Assembly: GCF_025602895.1 (NCBI RefSeq) | Contig: NW_026516232.1 | Location: 460,598 to 524,597 of the forward strand | Direction of reading: 5' to 3' | From: Polychytrium aggregatum | Lineage: Eukaryota > Chytridiomycota > Chytridiomycetes > Polychytriales | DNA length: 64,000 bases | In this document: positions 11,201-21,513 of the stretch, piece by piece | How positions within the stretch are numbered: position 1 is the first letter of the stretch | How the letters are laid out: each line of letters starts with the position of its first letter | The notes under the pieces: model-generated | What the model was told of the DNA's origin: nothing | The model's input: the letters and a program-made list of their open reading frames with translations, nothing else | The model's database searches: none | Position numbers and translations under genes: made by a program

Positions 11201-13079
11201 GCACAGGTCACACATGTTCCCATGTCACTCAAGCTTACATGCACCAGGGATAACAAAATCAATTCCAGGGCCCGGCTCCGAGCCGAATTGCCACAAATCC
11301 CAGTGTGACTGGGGGGGCAACAGCGGGCTCGGCTCCGTGTCATTTGATCGATGCTTGGGGGGTGCCAGGAAACCATCCTGGGAGGGATGCAGGCATTCAA
11401 CATAGACCCGGTTGGACGATGTTGACTTGATGGCGATCCAGTTGGCTCGGTAGGCAGGCGGTGCCGAGGTCTCCGGTGGATAAGTCAATGAGGGTTGTGT
11501 GTCTGTGTCTCTGGCCCCTTTGTTGGCTTGATGGGACGGAGAAGCAATCCTAGATAGAGGGCGCAAGATATGTTTCCGCGAGGACAAACGGTCGGGATGG
11601 TGCTCATCGTGCTTGGAAGAAACAGTGAAGGGCTCTACTCGAGGGAAGTGTCGAGAGATAGTGGTCAGAGGAGATGAACACGGTCGGGCACCAAGCCTTG
11701 GCTCGAAGTTAGCTGGGGGGGGGGTCGAGTGTGAACAGAAGCACGGCATAATAGAGATCGAGATCCCTGAAGCATCCATGGCAAGACGGGAAGACAGAGG
11801 GGGAACATTGATCCGGGGTATGGAGCCAAAAGGTACCAGGAAAAGGAGAGGATGCTTGGATGGGACGCATCTCAAAGTAAATCGCCGTTGATGACTGCCA
11901 CCAAAGCCCTGAAGTCGGCGCTCATCGGCCCGGCTGCTCGGATTCGTGCCAATCACCCAGAGCACTGCATCGAATACCCTTTAACTTACTCTTGAACATA
12001 CGGCCGTGGGGTGCCTCTACAAGTTCGTCGGCGTGGCGGCCTTTCTTGCCGTGGGTGTGCACTGATGGCAAAATGTCGATGCTGATCCGAGAGAATGCAG
12101 CCATACTGCGTCGGGGGTCCCGGGCCCGGCCGTATTGGCGGAGCTCGGTTCCCTCGGCGAGAACCACGCAGTCGTCGTCGCCATCACCGTCGGCATCGGC
12201 GTCACCCTTGGGGGGTCGACGGGCGATTGTCTGGGAGGACGGCAGAGAGTGCAGTGAAGGCCAGTGATGACGGAGACGATTAAGCAGCTTGGGAAGCCAT
12301 CTGTCCTTGTGGTTGAATTCAAGCTGGTAGCGCATAAACGAATATGCAACGGGCTGACGATTCGGTCGACAGAGCCCAGTGGCATCCAGACTAGGTGCGA
12401 GCTGCGAAGAATTCTGAGCATGGGTCGTGGCATGGGGCGCAGAGGAAACCCTGTCGATGGCATCGGGACTCAAACCTAAGCGATCATGAGCCTTGTCGGG
12501 TGTCGAGGAGATGGCCTCGGATGCATCTTGAGGGCCTGAGGGCTGGGGTCGGGCGCCACGGGCCGGCTCATAGCCTGAAGGAGTTGTCTTTTCAGAGCAT
12601 ACATAGATCTCGGAGCCGCCGGCTCTGAGAAGGACCTTGCCAGGATCGATACTGCCAAGAGGACGCTGGGCCGAGAGCGTCGCGGTGTATCCAAGTACCA
12701 AAAAATGGCCGTGCTCACAGGATGAGCAAGCCAGATCATGATCGGTGTGGGGGCGTAAGGCGGGGATGCTTGGAATGTCGGGATGCAACAAGCCGTCGTC
12801 GCGAAGGTTCCCGTCGGAGGTTGGTCGGAGATGGCTTGGAGGGGATGGCGGGCTGAACGAGGCCGACGGGGCGGGATGCAGTGCGGACGAAGCTGAGGAG
12901 GACGAGCACGAGAGAAAGCTGGAGTCGGCCAAAGTTGACGACGGCGAGAGTCTAGATGAAAATGGATCATCTTGCGGTGGCGGAGAGTCAATGGGTCGCA
13001 GTGACTGGAGGCTGTTGTAGGAGCGACACAGGGCTGGTCGTTGAGTGTCGACACGAAGGGTGTGATTTAGACGAGACAT
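8277..13079 (-). CDS. Pellino-like RING E3 ubiquitin ligase
   Basis: Six exons on the minus strand: 13079-11990; ~11712-11239; 11171 to about 11116 or 11095; 10921-9030; 8823-8605; and 8379-8277. Donor/acceptor phases agree at every firm junction (the last two introns start GTAAGT and GTTAGT). The blocks follow animal Pellino proteins in order: HGHFLVLGYTATL; LWQFGSEPGPGIDFV of the FHA-like fold; ARLFSGCFDSGGRLYLG; KWYKISVKG; NLLTDGSIIICGSLSLLWRC; RPWVFISCGH; then a RING-like end with CVVC, HCLNPCGHLLDQRAAEYW and KCPFCQ. The last block forms only across two splice junctions. Pellinos are ubiquitin ligases, best known in animal Toll/IL-1 signalling. This copy is far longer (over 1200 residues against about 420), with large low-complexity inserts. 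The acceptor near 11712 and the end of exon 3 are uncertain. The substrate is unknown. Confidence 0.85.
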
Positions 13080-13140
13080 GGGTACACGAGGCTGCGAAGG
13101 GAAAGTGAAGAGAGGGAGCGTCTGCGACGGTTATGGGATT

Positions 13141-13190
13141 GGATGGGATGGGATGGGATGGGATGGGATGGGATGGGATGGGATGGGATG
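13141..13190. repeat. (GGATG)10 microsatellite
   Basis: Ten perfect copies of ggatg lie about 60 bases upstream of the ATG of the Pellino-like gene, inside its presumed leader. Confidence 0.95.
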
Positions 13191-14027
13191 CTTAGGAGTG
13201 AAAATCCGCTGGAGGTGAGCGATCGTAGCGATGCAAGTGGCAGACAGCGATTACGGCAGTCGTCGAAATAGAGTGTGGCAGCTCAGCAGCTTTGGCATCG
13301 GTAAAACACAAATGAACAAAAGAGGGCCAGCGGTCAAATATTCGGGATTGTAGAAGGACGGGGTAGTATGGGCGAGACGACAATAAGCTGAGGTGGAGGC
13401 TCAAGGAGGCAGGATCCAGCCGAGCTATACCGGGCCACAGATGGGAGGAGCTGGTCCAGCAAGACCAATCCTGGAAGCGATCGGCAGAGAGAGGCTTGGT
13501 GGCTGGAAAGACCGGCTCTTGGCAGCGAGGCGGGCAACGAACGCCGCGGGATGGAGGCGAGGGCGCGAAGAAAGAAGGTGCTGACCTCGTTGGAGGGAGG
13601 GATCTACTGGCGGGCTTTCAATGGCGAGAAAGCCGACGGATGGGGGACAACCAGCAGAGAGGGAGAGAGGAAAGAGCGGGAACTCAGCCAAAGGAGGGAA
13701 AGCAGTGGCGGGTGGACGAGGACGAGGGGGGTTTGGCGATGGAAGGTCTGGAGGGTGGAGGGCGCAATAGCTGGCCAGTCGCCTCCGCAAATCGCCAGTT
13801 GCGGATACAAGAAATGACAGAGTCGAAGCGGGAGTGATCAAGCGAGCAGAACAGGCAGCGGATAGCTGCGATTCAGAGGCAAGTCCTGGAGGAAGAATAC
13901 AAAGGGGGGCTGGCGAGAAATGATGCAAGAACCAGGCAAGAATAGAGGCGATGGAAGTGCAGCGGTGGTGGTGGGGAGGGGATGTGAAGGAGCGCAGGCC
14001 GTGAGTCCGGTGGTCGGGCGGGATGCG

Positions 14028-14034
14028 ATTTATA
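14028..14034 (-). promoter_or_regulatory. Candidate TATA box, minus strand
   Basis: TATAAAT on the minus strand is followed by about 600 bases of pyrimidine-rich sequence leading toward the Pellino-like gene. It is 950 bases from the ATG, so it requires a long leader or a leader intron. Weak. Confidence 0.25.
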
Positions 14035-14627
14035 ACAGCGTTGCTGCGGCAGACTGGAGAGCCGTGCATCTGCAACGGGCACCGGGTCGTTGTTGGCCAG
14101 CGCGGGACAGCCTGGCAGGTGGCTGCGAACACTGCCGGCGAAGATGATGTGCTGAGCGGTCGACCGAACAGCGGCCGTGGCCAGGCGTATTCGGGGCTGG
14201 ATCCCGATCATGAACCAGCCCAAAACGGGTGTCCGACACGGCCCATCCAAGAAAAGGCAGAACATGGCCATGATGCCAGGGCATTGGGTGGCTCCGGATG
14301 GAATGATCGGCGATGGCATGCTCCAGTGCCTTCGAAATCATTTGATCCTCGCCAGAGGGCTGTCGCTGACATGAACACACGCATGCATTTTAAATGCGAC
14401 GGCGCTGGTTGGCAGAATTTCGGACGAGGAGCAACGCCAAATCGATATCTGGCCGGACAAGCCATCGACAAGTCCGCACAGCATGGCCAGCCTATGAAAC
14501 AGCGAGAGCAGCGAAAGAGGGCGGCGAAGCGACAGCCGAGGACAGATTGATAGCTGTAACACAAGAGATATATGGAGCAACTTGTAAGAGGACGGATTGA
14601 GTTTGACGGGAGGGTTGTGGGTGGCGA

Positions 14628-14690
14628 TTGCGGGTGGCGATTGCTGGCGATTGCGGGTGGCGATTGCGGGTGGTGATTGCATGCAGCGGG
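14628..14690. repeat. Tandem gcgggtggcgatt repeat
   Basis: About four imperfect copies of a 13-base unit (gcgggtggcgatt), one shortened, stand just ahead of the tRNA cluster. Confidence 0.8.
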
Positions 14691-14753
14691 AGAGGCGAGT
14701 TGCGCGACGTCGATTTGGATTCGTGTATGACTACCAAATACTCACGAAACAAC

Positions 14754-14835
14754 GACGCCGTGTCCGAGTGGTTATGGAGCTTGACTAGAAATCAAGTAGG
14801 CTTCGCCTGCGCAGGTTCGAGTCCTGCCGGCGTCG
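14754..14835 (+). tRNA. tRNA-Ser (AGA)
   Basis: An 82-base cloverleaf with acceptor arms GACGCCG/CGGCGTC, anticodon loop CTAGAAA, a variable arm as in class II tRNAs, and T-loop GGTTCGAGTCC. No CCA is encoded. Confidence 0.93.
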
Positions 14836-14875
14836 GTGGGTTGCGAGTGATTCTCGGTCACAGCAACGACTGTGT

Positions 14876-14947
14876 GGCTTCTTGGTACAGTGGTAGCATA
14901 CTCGCTTAGGGTGCGAGTGGTCCCGGGTTCGATTCCCGGAGAAGCCC
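14876..14947 (+). tRNA. tRNA-Pro (AGG)
   Basis: A 72-base cloverleaf with acceptor GGCTTCT/AGAAGCC, anticodon stem CTCGC/GCGAG around loop TTAGGGT, and T-arm CCGGGTTCGATTCCCGG. It lies 40 bases after tRNA-Ser. Confidence 0.94.
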
Positions 14948-14956
14948 ATCCACAAT

Positions 14957-15029
14957 GCCGCCTTAGCTCATCTGGGAGAGCGTAAGACTGAAGATCTTAA
15001 GGCACCCGGTTCGATCCCGGGAGGCGGCA
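14957..15029 (+). tRNA. tRNA-Phe (GAA)
   Basis: A 73-base cloverleaf with acceptor GCCGCCT/AGGCGGC, anticodon loop TGAAGAT (GAA), and T-arm CCGGTTCGATCCCGG. It starts 9 bases after tRNA-Pro, so the two could share a transcript. Confidence 0.94.
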
Positions 15030-15261
15030 AAATTTTTTGTGCTGTTTTGTTTCCCCTTGGCCCTGTGGCCCTGTGGCCCCCTCCTTGCCCTTTTGCTTCC
15101 CGTGTTCGTTCAGTCCGCCCCCAGGCAGTAACAACCTCGGTGCTCGTTCCGTTGTCATTGTTTTCCATATACTTTTATTTTTATGTTTTCCCTCGCGCTT
15201 GGTGGCGATGTTGGCATGAGCACCTCCCTCGTCAAACACCAACTACCAACTACCAACTACC

Positions 15262-15381
15262 GACAACGACAACGACAACGACTACGACAACGACAACCAC
15301 AACCACAACCACAACCACAACCACAACCACAACCACAACCACAACCACAACCACAACCACAACGACAACCACAACCACAAA
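15262..15381. repeat. Hexanucleotide array acaacc/acaacg
   Basis: About 20 copies of a six-base unit: first acaacg-type, then a homogeneous run of acaacc, with one acgaca interruption near the end. Confidence 0.92.
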
Positions 15382-15723
15382 CAAGGGCAAACCCACAATA
15401 TCCACAGAACGGGAGTTGATGCGGGTGGACAGTCTGTCTCGAAAGGCGAGAGAGATACTATGGACCGCGAGCCTTGATGGCCAGTGTGCTGCCACAGATG
15501 TGAGCGCAGAAGAAAAAAGGCAAAAAGGAAAGAAAGAAGGAATAAACGGAGGATAAAAGGAAAGAAAGATTACATCTGGAGAGGAAGGAAATATGCAGAA
15601 ACTCGGGGAAGATGGCCACGCAGGGACGGCAACTCCGGGGCGAACGGAGCGAACGCAGAGCGAGTACCGAGGCAGGACGGCGAGAAGGGGAAGGGAGGCA
15701 GAGGAAAAAAGGGAAAACAAGAA

Positions 15724-15796
15724 CGCCCAACGTGGGGGTCGAACCCACAACCTTGAGATTAAGAGTCTCACGCTCTACCGATTGAGCTAGCCGGGC
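15724..15796 (-). tRNA. tRNA-Lys (CTT)
   Basis: A 73-base minus-strand cloverleaf with acceptor GCCCGGC/GTTGGGC (two G-U pairs), anticodon loop CTCTTAA, and T-arm GTGGGTTCGACCCCCAC. Confidence 0.93.
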
Positions 15797-15804
15797 GAAA
15801 TAAT

Positions 15805-15877
15805 TGGAGAATCGGGGTATCGATCCCCGTGCCTCTCGCATGCTAAGCGAGCGCTCTACCATCTGAGCTAATTCCCC
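15805..15877 (-). tRNA. tRNA-Ala (AGC)
   Basis: A 73-base minus-strand cloverleaf with acceptor GGGGAAT/ATTCTCC, anticodon stem CTCGC/GCGAG around loop TTAGCAT, and a T-arm GGGGATCGATACCCC. It is 8 bases from tRNA-Lys and on the same strand. Confidence 0.93.
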
Positions 15878-16472
15878 GTGATTTGCCACCACTTGGTTGA
15901 TGCTGTTTCCGCCGGCTACCACTATAAACTATCCCAATCCAACCCGAACCCAATTCCATCAACAACCACGCCTCTCGACCCAACATTCGTCTCCCAAACC
16001 CCCACGAGCACCAACAGCAGCGCCACTCAACCCTCCAGATCCTCCAAGGGCCCATATCAGACGGAACTAACTGTACCGAACTGAACCGAACTGAACCGAA
16101 CTGACTGAGCAACTCCTGTCCAAGAAACGCACAGGCAATGGCCACGCGGCCGCCCAGCACAGAGCCTCCAGCCCAGAGTCCCCGAAGCTCAAGAGCCGGC
16201 CGAAGTGGTGATCGAGGACCTGCTTTGTTAGCCTTGTCAGCCTTGTCGGCCTTGTCCAAATCGCTGGCTATCTCCTTTCTATTCCGGACGCCTCTGTCCG
16301 GTTGACCGTAAAGGTCCTGTCAGGTGGCGAGCCGCTACTTCAGTTCCGCACCGCTTGCACGAAGCTGAACAGAGCCTTTATTCGCCGATACGACTGTGCC
16401 CGTCAAATCCGGGAATCAACCAACCAAATGAAATCGTCCCTCACCGAGCGTCCGTAGTTCTCGGCCACTATT

Positions 16473-16554
16473 CACCCTGCCACCACCCTGCCACCACCCT
16501 GCCACCACCCTGCCACCACCCTGCCACCACCCTGCCACCACCCTGCCACCACCC
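16473..16554. repeat. 10-base minisatellite (ccaccctgcc)
   Basis: About eight perfect copies of the ten-base unit ccaccctgcc. Confidence 0.93.
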
Positions 16555-16671
16555 GAAACCTCGCGTCCATCGAAAGCCGTGCCTCCATCCACACAACATC
16601 GATCCGCCAACATGCTCTCTGTCACGGTGCTGTGCGCACACAACAGGTGTATCCTCTGCGCTCTCGCAAGT

Positions 16672-16727
16672 ATGTGAGGTGTGAGGTGTGAGGTGTGAGG
16701 TGTGGGGTGTGAGGTGTGAGGTGTGAA
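16672..16727. repeat. 7-base array (gtgaggt)
   Basis: About eight copies of gtgaggt, one varied to gtggggt. Confidence 0.92.
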
Positions 16728-16914
16728 TGCGTGCCAAGAATTTATTATTCATGGTGATCACTAGTCATGAGAAAGGGAATCAATGATGGTGTATTTGAAT
16801 CCATTTTTGAACTTCTGGTGCGTCCCATCTCCCAGCTAACGCGATGAGAACCCGAGGCTCTCCTTTTCATTTCCCTGGGGAGAGATTCGGAGATTTGCGT
16901 GAAAGGCCGCCGGG

Positions 16915-16996
16915 GGCCACCCTGGGCCACCCTGGGCCTCCCTGGGCCTCCCTGGGCCTCCCTGGACCTCCCTGGGCCTCCCTGGACCTCCCTGGG
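16915..16996. repeat. 9-base minisatellite (cctccctgg)
   Basis: About nine copies of a nine-base unit alternating ccaccctgg, cctccctgg and acctccctgg. Confidence 0.9.
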
Positions 16997-17283
16997 CCAC
17001 GAATCATCATCAAGTACAGCAAAGCCTTGAGGCATGGTGGCAGGGAAGATGCACGGTCGGACATGTCACAGAGAGAAGAGGACCTGCTAAGATTGCAGCA
17101 TCGGGATGCGGCGATGGGCGATAGGTGATGGGGGACAGGGAATTGAGTGGTTGGGTGAGTGTTGGCAGCGAGTTCAGCGGCTGGGTGAGGTGTTGGCGGC
17201 GGCGGGGTGGGTGCGGAAGGGAGTGAATGGCTAGCAGGGTAGGAATGTGTGGTCAGATATGATGATGCGATAAGAGCAGACAA

Positions 17284-17366
17284 GGCGAGATGGCCGAGTT
17301 GGTCTAAGGCGTCACGTTAAGGCCGTGATCTCTCCGGAGGCGTGGGTTCGAATCCCACTCTCGTCA
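17284..17366 (+). tRNA. tRNA-Leu (AAG)
   Basis: An 83-base class II cloverleaf with acceptor GGCGAGA/TCTCGTC, anticodon stem TCACG/CGTGA around TTAAGGC, a variable arm, and T-arm GTGGGTTCGAATCCCAC. Its 3' third (from 17337) is the outer end of the inverted duplication. Confidence 0.93.
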
Positions 17367-17817
17367 CTGTTTTTGATGCTCGTCGCTCGATGCCTCCTGT
17401 TTGCCATGAGTTTGCCATGGGTTTCCCATCTGTCGATTTTTTTTCCCTCCTCCTTGGACTTTGCCAGCCACCGCCATAGCGACTCTGCAAGTGGCTCTGC
17501 AAGTGACTCTGCAAGTGACTCTCTGAGCCCCCGCAGCGTCGTCGTCCGAGCCATCGCCCGAAACTTGGATCCATGTGTGCAGCCACGATCCGTGCGAGCA
17601 CATTGCCAACACCGCCCTCCCCCCCAGACCAGACCGTGCGACAGAGGCGGGAGCGGAATGGGGTGCAGTAGGATGCAGCGAGCAAGCAGAGAGTAGGCGC
17701 AATGGGATGCAGTAGGGTGCAGCGAGACGCAGTGAGACGCAGTGAGAATGAGAGTCAAAGTGAATAATGGACGGAGAAAAGACAGAGACGGGGGCCAGGC
17801 GAAGTGGGCAGCAAAAA

Positions 17818-17891
17818 TGCTCCGCACAGGGATCGAACCTGTGACCTTGGCGTTATTAGCACCACGCTCTAACCAACTGAGCTAGCGGAGC
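17818..17891 (-). tRNA. tRNA-Ile (AAT), left copy
   Basis: A 74-base cloverleaf with acceptor GCTCCGC/GCGGAGC, anticodon stem TGGTG/CGCCA around loop CTAATAA, and T-arm ACAGGTTCGATCCCTGT. It is identical to the copy at 22487-22560. Confidence 0.94.
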
Positions 17892-17898
17892 CAAACAA

Positions 17899-17972
17899 TG
17901 GTTTCGTCCGGGATCGAACCGGAGACCTTGAGTGTGTTAGACTCACGTGATAACCAACTACACCACGAAACC
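17899..17972 (-). tRNA. tRNA-Val (AAC), left copy
   Basis: A 74-base cloverleaf with acceptor GGTTTCG/CGAAACC, anticodon stem TGAGT/ACTCA around loop CTAACAC, and T-arm CCGGTTCGATCCCGG. It lies 7 bases from tRNA-Ile on the same strand and is identical to the copy at 22406-22479. Confidence 0.94.
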
Positions 17973-18239
17973 TCGTGACTATTCGCTTCACCCGCTCGCC
18001 CCATGTCCCAACCCGCCCAGTTTCCATCATCGAATCTTCGGCACTTGGCCCCGCCACCGGCCACGCCACTGGCCCTGCCCAGAATGCCTTGCTCGCCACA
18101 GGCGCGACCCAAGATGTCTCGCTTGCCACCTTCTCAGGCACTTTGCGGGGCTGGCCGCACCGATGCCGGTGGTATCGGCTGCTCAAGCCCGAAGAGTGTT
18201 TCTCTGGCGGGCTGGAGTTCCCTCCCATGGGATCGAGAG

Positions 18240-18315
18240 TCGCGGTGACGGCTGCGGTGACGGCTGCAGCGACGGCTGCGGTGACGGCTGCAGCGACGGC
18301 TGCAGCGACGGCTGT
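18240..18315. repeat. 12-base array (gcggtgacggct)
   Basis: About six copies of a twelve-base unit, alternating gcggtgacggct and gcagcgacggct. The matching array in the right arm (about 22088-22137) is two units shorter. Confidence 0.88.
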
Positions 18316-18465
18316 AGAATGTCCTGGCTGGCAAGGCCAGCAACCAATGCCATCGCTCAGTTCCATCGCTCGGTACCATTGCTCAGCGACAACCCAGTGT
18401 CAATCCAGTGCCAGGGCCCGTCAGAGACACCAAGGCAAAAGCCTTATATATGCACCCGCTATGGA

Positions 18466-18545
18466 CTCCACTGACTCCATTGACTCCATCGACTCCATTG
18501 ACTCCATTGACCCCATCGACCCCATCGACCCCATTGACTCCACCA
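18466..18545. repeat. 9-base array (gactccatt)
   Basis: About nine copies of gactccatt/gaccccatc-type units, mirrored in the right arm at about 21858-21945 with a different order of variants. Confidence 0.88.
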
Positions 18546-18888
18546 CGAAATGTGACCCCGAGGCCCTCACCTGTTTCCGCTTGCTGCCAGTGCCAAGCTC
18601 TGCTATCACACCCGGCCAAGCTCTGTCACCACTCCGAGCCAAGCTCCTCTGTTACCACACCCAGCCAAGCTCCTCTGTTACCACACCCAACCAAGCCATA
18701 CCAAGCCATACCAAGCCATGCCAAGCCATACCAAGCCAGGCCGCCCGCTGAAAGATCACGCTCCTTTCGCCGCGGATGCACAACTATCCCAGGGGCCATG
18801 TGGGCATGGACTGATCCTGGACTCGATCTGAGCGTGATTTGCACTGGATATGGACGGAGTCTGCACTGGATATGGACTGAGCCTGGAC

Positions 18889-20092
18889 AGGAAATCGCTA
18901 ATCTACCATCCAACCCGGCCCACCCTGACCCGACCCCACACGGACATAGCCCACTCCCAACAACCTCCCCATGTTGATGGATGTGACTTGGACCATGGGT
19001 ATCTTCGTGATCATCAAGAGTTACCCCCCTACGGACTCGGACTTCAACATCCTCGGCAGTCTCACTGATAGTTCATGCTTCCAAGTTGCCATGCTTCCGC
19101 ATATCCATACCTCACCAACACTATGCTTCCACATCACCATGGCCGTCCTGGCCTGCAGTATCCGCCGGTTGAACGGCGCGAAGCCCATCGGACACCCAGG
19201 TGGCCGAATGACAACGCCTTCCATGAATGTCTCCAAACCAATATGGCATACCTGAGACGCTCGCATGTTACTGGACGCTGCGGCTTCTTGCTGACGCCCT
19301 TGATAATCAACTTCGGACAATCTCTCTGGCTGGACCAGCGGAATCGGACCGCTCGTGATTCGAGACCGCATATGTGCTCCTCTCAGCATGTCCTCGGGTC
19401 TCGATTTGAATGGCTCAGGGATGGCTAACATCTGATCCAATCTGTCCCCAAAGCGACAAAGCGCTGTATGGTCGGTATCAACAGCTCAATGGATCGTTAT
19501 TTGCGACAGATCAACTTGGTCCGTCCCTGGTTGGCATTTCAGACAATTCTTGGCTGGGAGCAGGGTTCTTTCCAGCAGAGCCGTGCCGAACAGAGTCAGT
19601 TCCTCGGGCTCGTCCAATATCCCGTGAGATCCCATTGGCCCGCCAGCCAACCGAGATCATCGCAGGACCCTGTATGGATCTTTCGCCATCTCGACGCGAG
19701 CGCAAACAACTTGGTCGGGAGATGTTGGTCCCACAGTGATCTCACCCAGGGAAATCCCATGACACTACACGGGGATTTTTAAATTGGTTGATGATTTGAA
19801 CGAATGCCATCCTCGTCTCACATCCACGGCGATTATGATCAAACTTCCCCCAATAGATTCATGAGCCTCTATGATGTCCTGAGGCGGGTGTGGCTTGGCA
19901 CTCGCTCGACCAGGATTTGTATCTCCTCTCGATTGCCGCCTTGCATCCCCTTCATTCTCCTATTAGGGATACTCCGAATCGACGTCGACGGGAAACAGCC
20001 GGCCACCGAACCGCAGTGTCAAACCACACTACAACGGATCGTTGGCCACCCGAAAGCAGCAACCCATGCAATCCATCCGAGAGCACAAATTC
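18889..20092. other. Spacer of the inverted duplication, left part
   Basis: About 1.2 kb between the left arm and the Sel1 pseudogene. Open frames occur but none has recognisable domains. It may include decayed coding sequence. Confidence 0.35.
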
Positions 20093-20775
20093 GTCGTGCA
20101 GATTGCTATCCCAACGGTCGTGACGTCGACCAAGATCACGCAACACCCGCCAAACTGTGTCATAGGCTTGCCGATGGAGGGCTCGCTCAAACCTGATGTG
20201 GTCCTCGGTCTATGCTATGCGAGCGGCGAAAGTGCTGCCCAGGACTTCGCCACCGTCATCAAATTGTATTCCGAGGCTGCCTATCAGGGAAGACTAGCCG
20301 CGCAAGAAGCTAATGGCTGTGTGTCTCGTCCATGTGTTCGGAACTGTAGCGGGCCAAGAGAAGGGAGCAGAAGACTTTGAGCAGCTCAATGACGGGAGAC
20401 ACAGCGACGGCAAGCTCTGGATAAGAATATGCTTCAATGACGGCCGTGGAACTTGAAATAATGAATCGAAGGCATTCGAGTGGCTCAGTGAATCTGCTCG
20501 CGAAGGAAACTCGTATGGGTAATAGGTGGTTAATAATTACTGCTATCATTGGAGCCGCGGTGTTACTAGGGATATTGCTTAGGCAGCCAACTGTAATGGT
20601 AAATCGGCCGAACAGGGTGATCGAAACGGACAATATTTGCTTGGTGTTATTTACAACGGTGGTGAAGGCGCCGCGCAAGGTACCGATAGGGCCGTCTACT
20701 GGTGGACGAAGTTTGCAGAACAGGGCCTCCATATGTCCTTAGGCAACCTCAGGCGACTTGGCAAGTGGCCGTGAT
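20093..20775 (+). pseudogene. Decayed Sel1-repeat gene
   Basis: Sel1-type repeats can be read on the plus strand but only by switching frame. AQIRRADCYPNGRDVDQDHA is in one frame (from 20093). After a shift near 20190, DVVLGLCYASGESAAQDF and IKLYSEAAYQGRLAAQEA follow. After further stops and shifts come KAFEWLSESAREGNS, then GQYLLGVIYNGGEGAAQG and AVYWWTKFAEQGLHMSLGNL up to about 20755. The units match Sel1 consensus spacing of about 36 residues. At least three frame changes and internal stops mean it cannot make a full protein, so it is called a pseudogene. It lies between the arms of the inverted duplication. Confidence 0.75.
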
Positions 20776-21513
20776 CCTGAGCCTTCCATATCTGATACCG
20801 AGTGGGCGTGCCACAAACTGGAGGAGGCAGATTATCGATTAATAACGAAAAAACAATCAATAACCCAGGTTTCCAATATAGTATGAATATTGGATGCGGT
20901 GGAATATGGAGTCACAGAAGTGGAACATTGTTATGTAGCTGTGGAAACTGGTACAATAACTCAATACGATGGCAGCATGATCAGGAAACTGACTGAGGAG
21001 CCACACTCCTGAAGCGGCCTCATGAACAATGCGATACCCACCTGATATCAAGAGCGTTGTAGAAGAGTGGAGGAGGGGGTTTTGAACCGGTATGTGACAC
21101 CACAGAGGAGAGAAGAGATATTTTCCATCTGACTGATACAAACCCATGGGTCCTTCGATCAAACACGAGGTAATGAGAACGGCGATAGGCCACCCAGCTG
21201 GCCGTCGCAAATCTCACTGCAGCGTTGTCACGCAATCGAGACAGCAATTTGGGGTTCACATCGTGAATTTGATGAGAATGCACAGTATCGGGAGGGTATA
21301 GTTCTGGTCCCAAACGATTGACTTGCATTCACACCATAAACAAAGTGATACAGTGCCACATCATTTGAAATAGTCATCAAATGAATGATTGAATAAGCGA
21401 AATACTCCAACAGGGAGGTGATGATGCTCGGGAAAATAGTAAAATATGGCAAAATATACTGACCTGGTATGTGATGTTGTGAGCTCTGAGAGATTCGTGG
21501 AAGAAACAATAAA
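20776..21513. other. Spacer of the inverted duplication, right part
   Basis: About 740 bases, noticeably richer in A+T than the rest of the window. I find no gene, RNA or clear repeat. Confidence 0.4.

Larger units (their letters stand above)
13080..14753. other. Long upstream region of the Pellino-like gene
   Basis: About 1.7 kb without a supported gene. Minus-strand reading between 14130 and 13420 is C/T-rich low complexity, as in a long leader or promoter. It contains the GGATG array (13141-13190), a minus-strand TATA-like site (14028-14034) and a tandem repeat at 14628-14690. Confidence 0.4.
15878..17283. other. tRNA-cluster spacer with minisatellites
   Basis: A 1.4-kb stretch without a supported protein gene. 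It holds three tandem repeats listed separately and a short aactgaaccg-type repeat near 16077-16104. Confidence 0.5.
17337..18888 (+). repeat. Left arm of 1.5-kb inverted duplication
   Basis: These 1552 bases recur in reverse orientation at 21514-23031. Homology starts inside the tRNA-Leu gene (at gaggcg, 17337) and ends at 18888 (gagcctggac). Between the arms I see mainly copy-number changes in tandem repeats and a handful of substitutions. The arm holds tRNA-Ile, tRNA-Val and several minisatellites. A spacer of 2625 bases separates the arms. Confidence 0.93.

Noticed and set aside
13425-14132. 235-codon minus-strand ORF upstream of the Pellino-like gene
   Set aside because: C/T-rich low complexity with no domain; reads better as leader or promoter.
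15250-15771. Long ORFs with Thr/Asn or poly-Val runs over the acaacc array
   Set aside because: They are translations of a hexanucleotide repeat and cross tRNA genes on the other strand.
14600-17300. CRISPR-like spacing of tandem repeats
   Set aside because: Repeats are contiguous minisatellites without unique spacers, and the genome is eukaryotic.
17312-18366. ORFs over the inverted tRNA duplication (both arms)
   Set aside because: They run through tRNA genes and minisatellites and change with repeat number, so no protein is supported.
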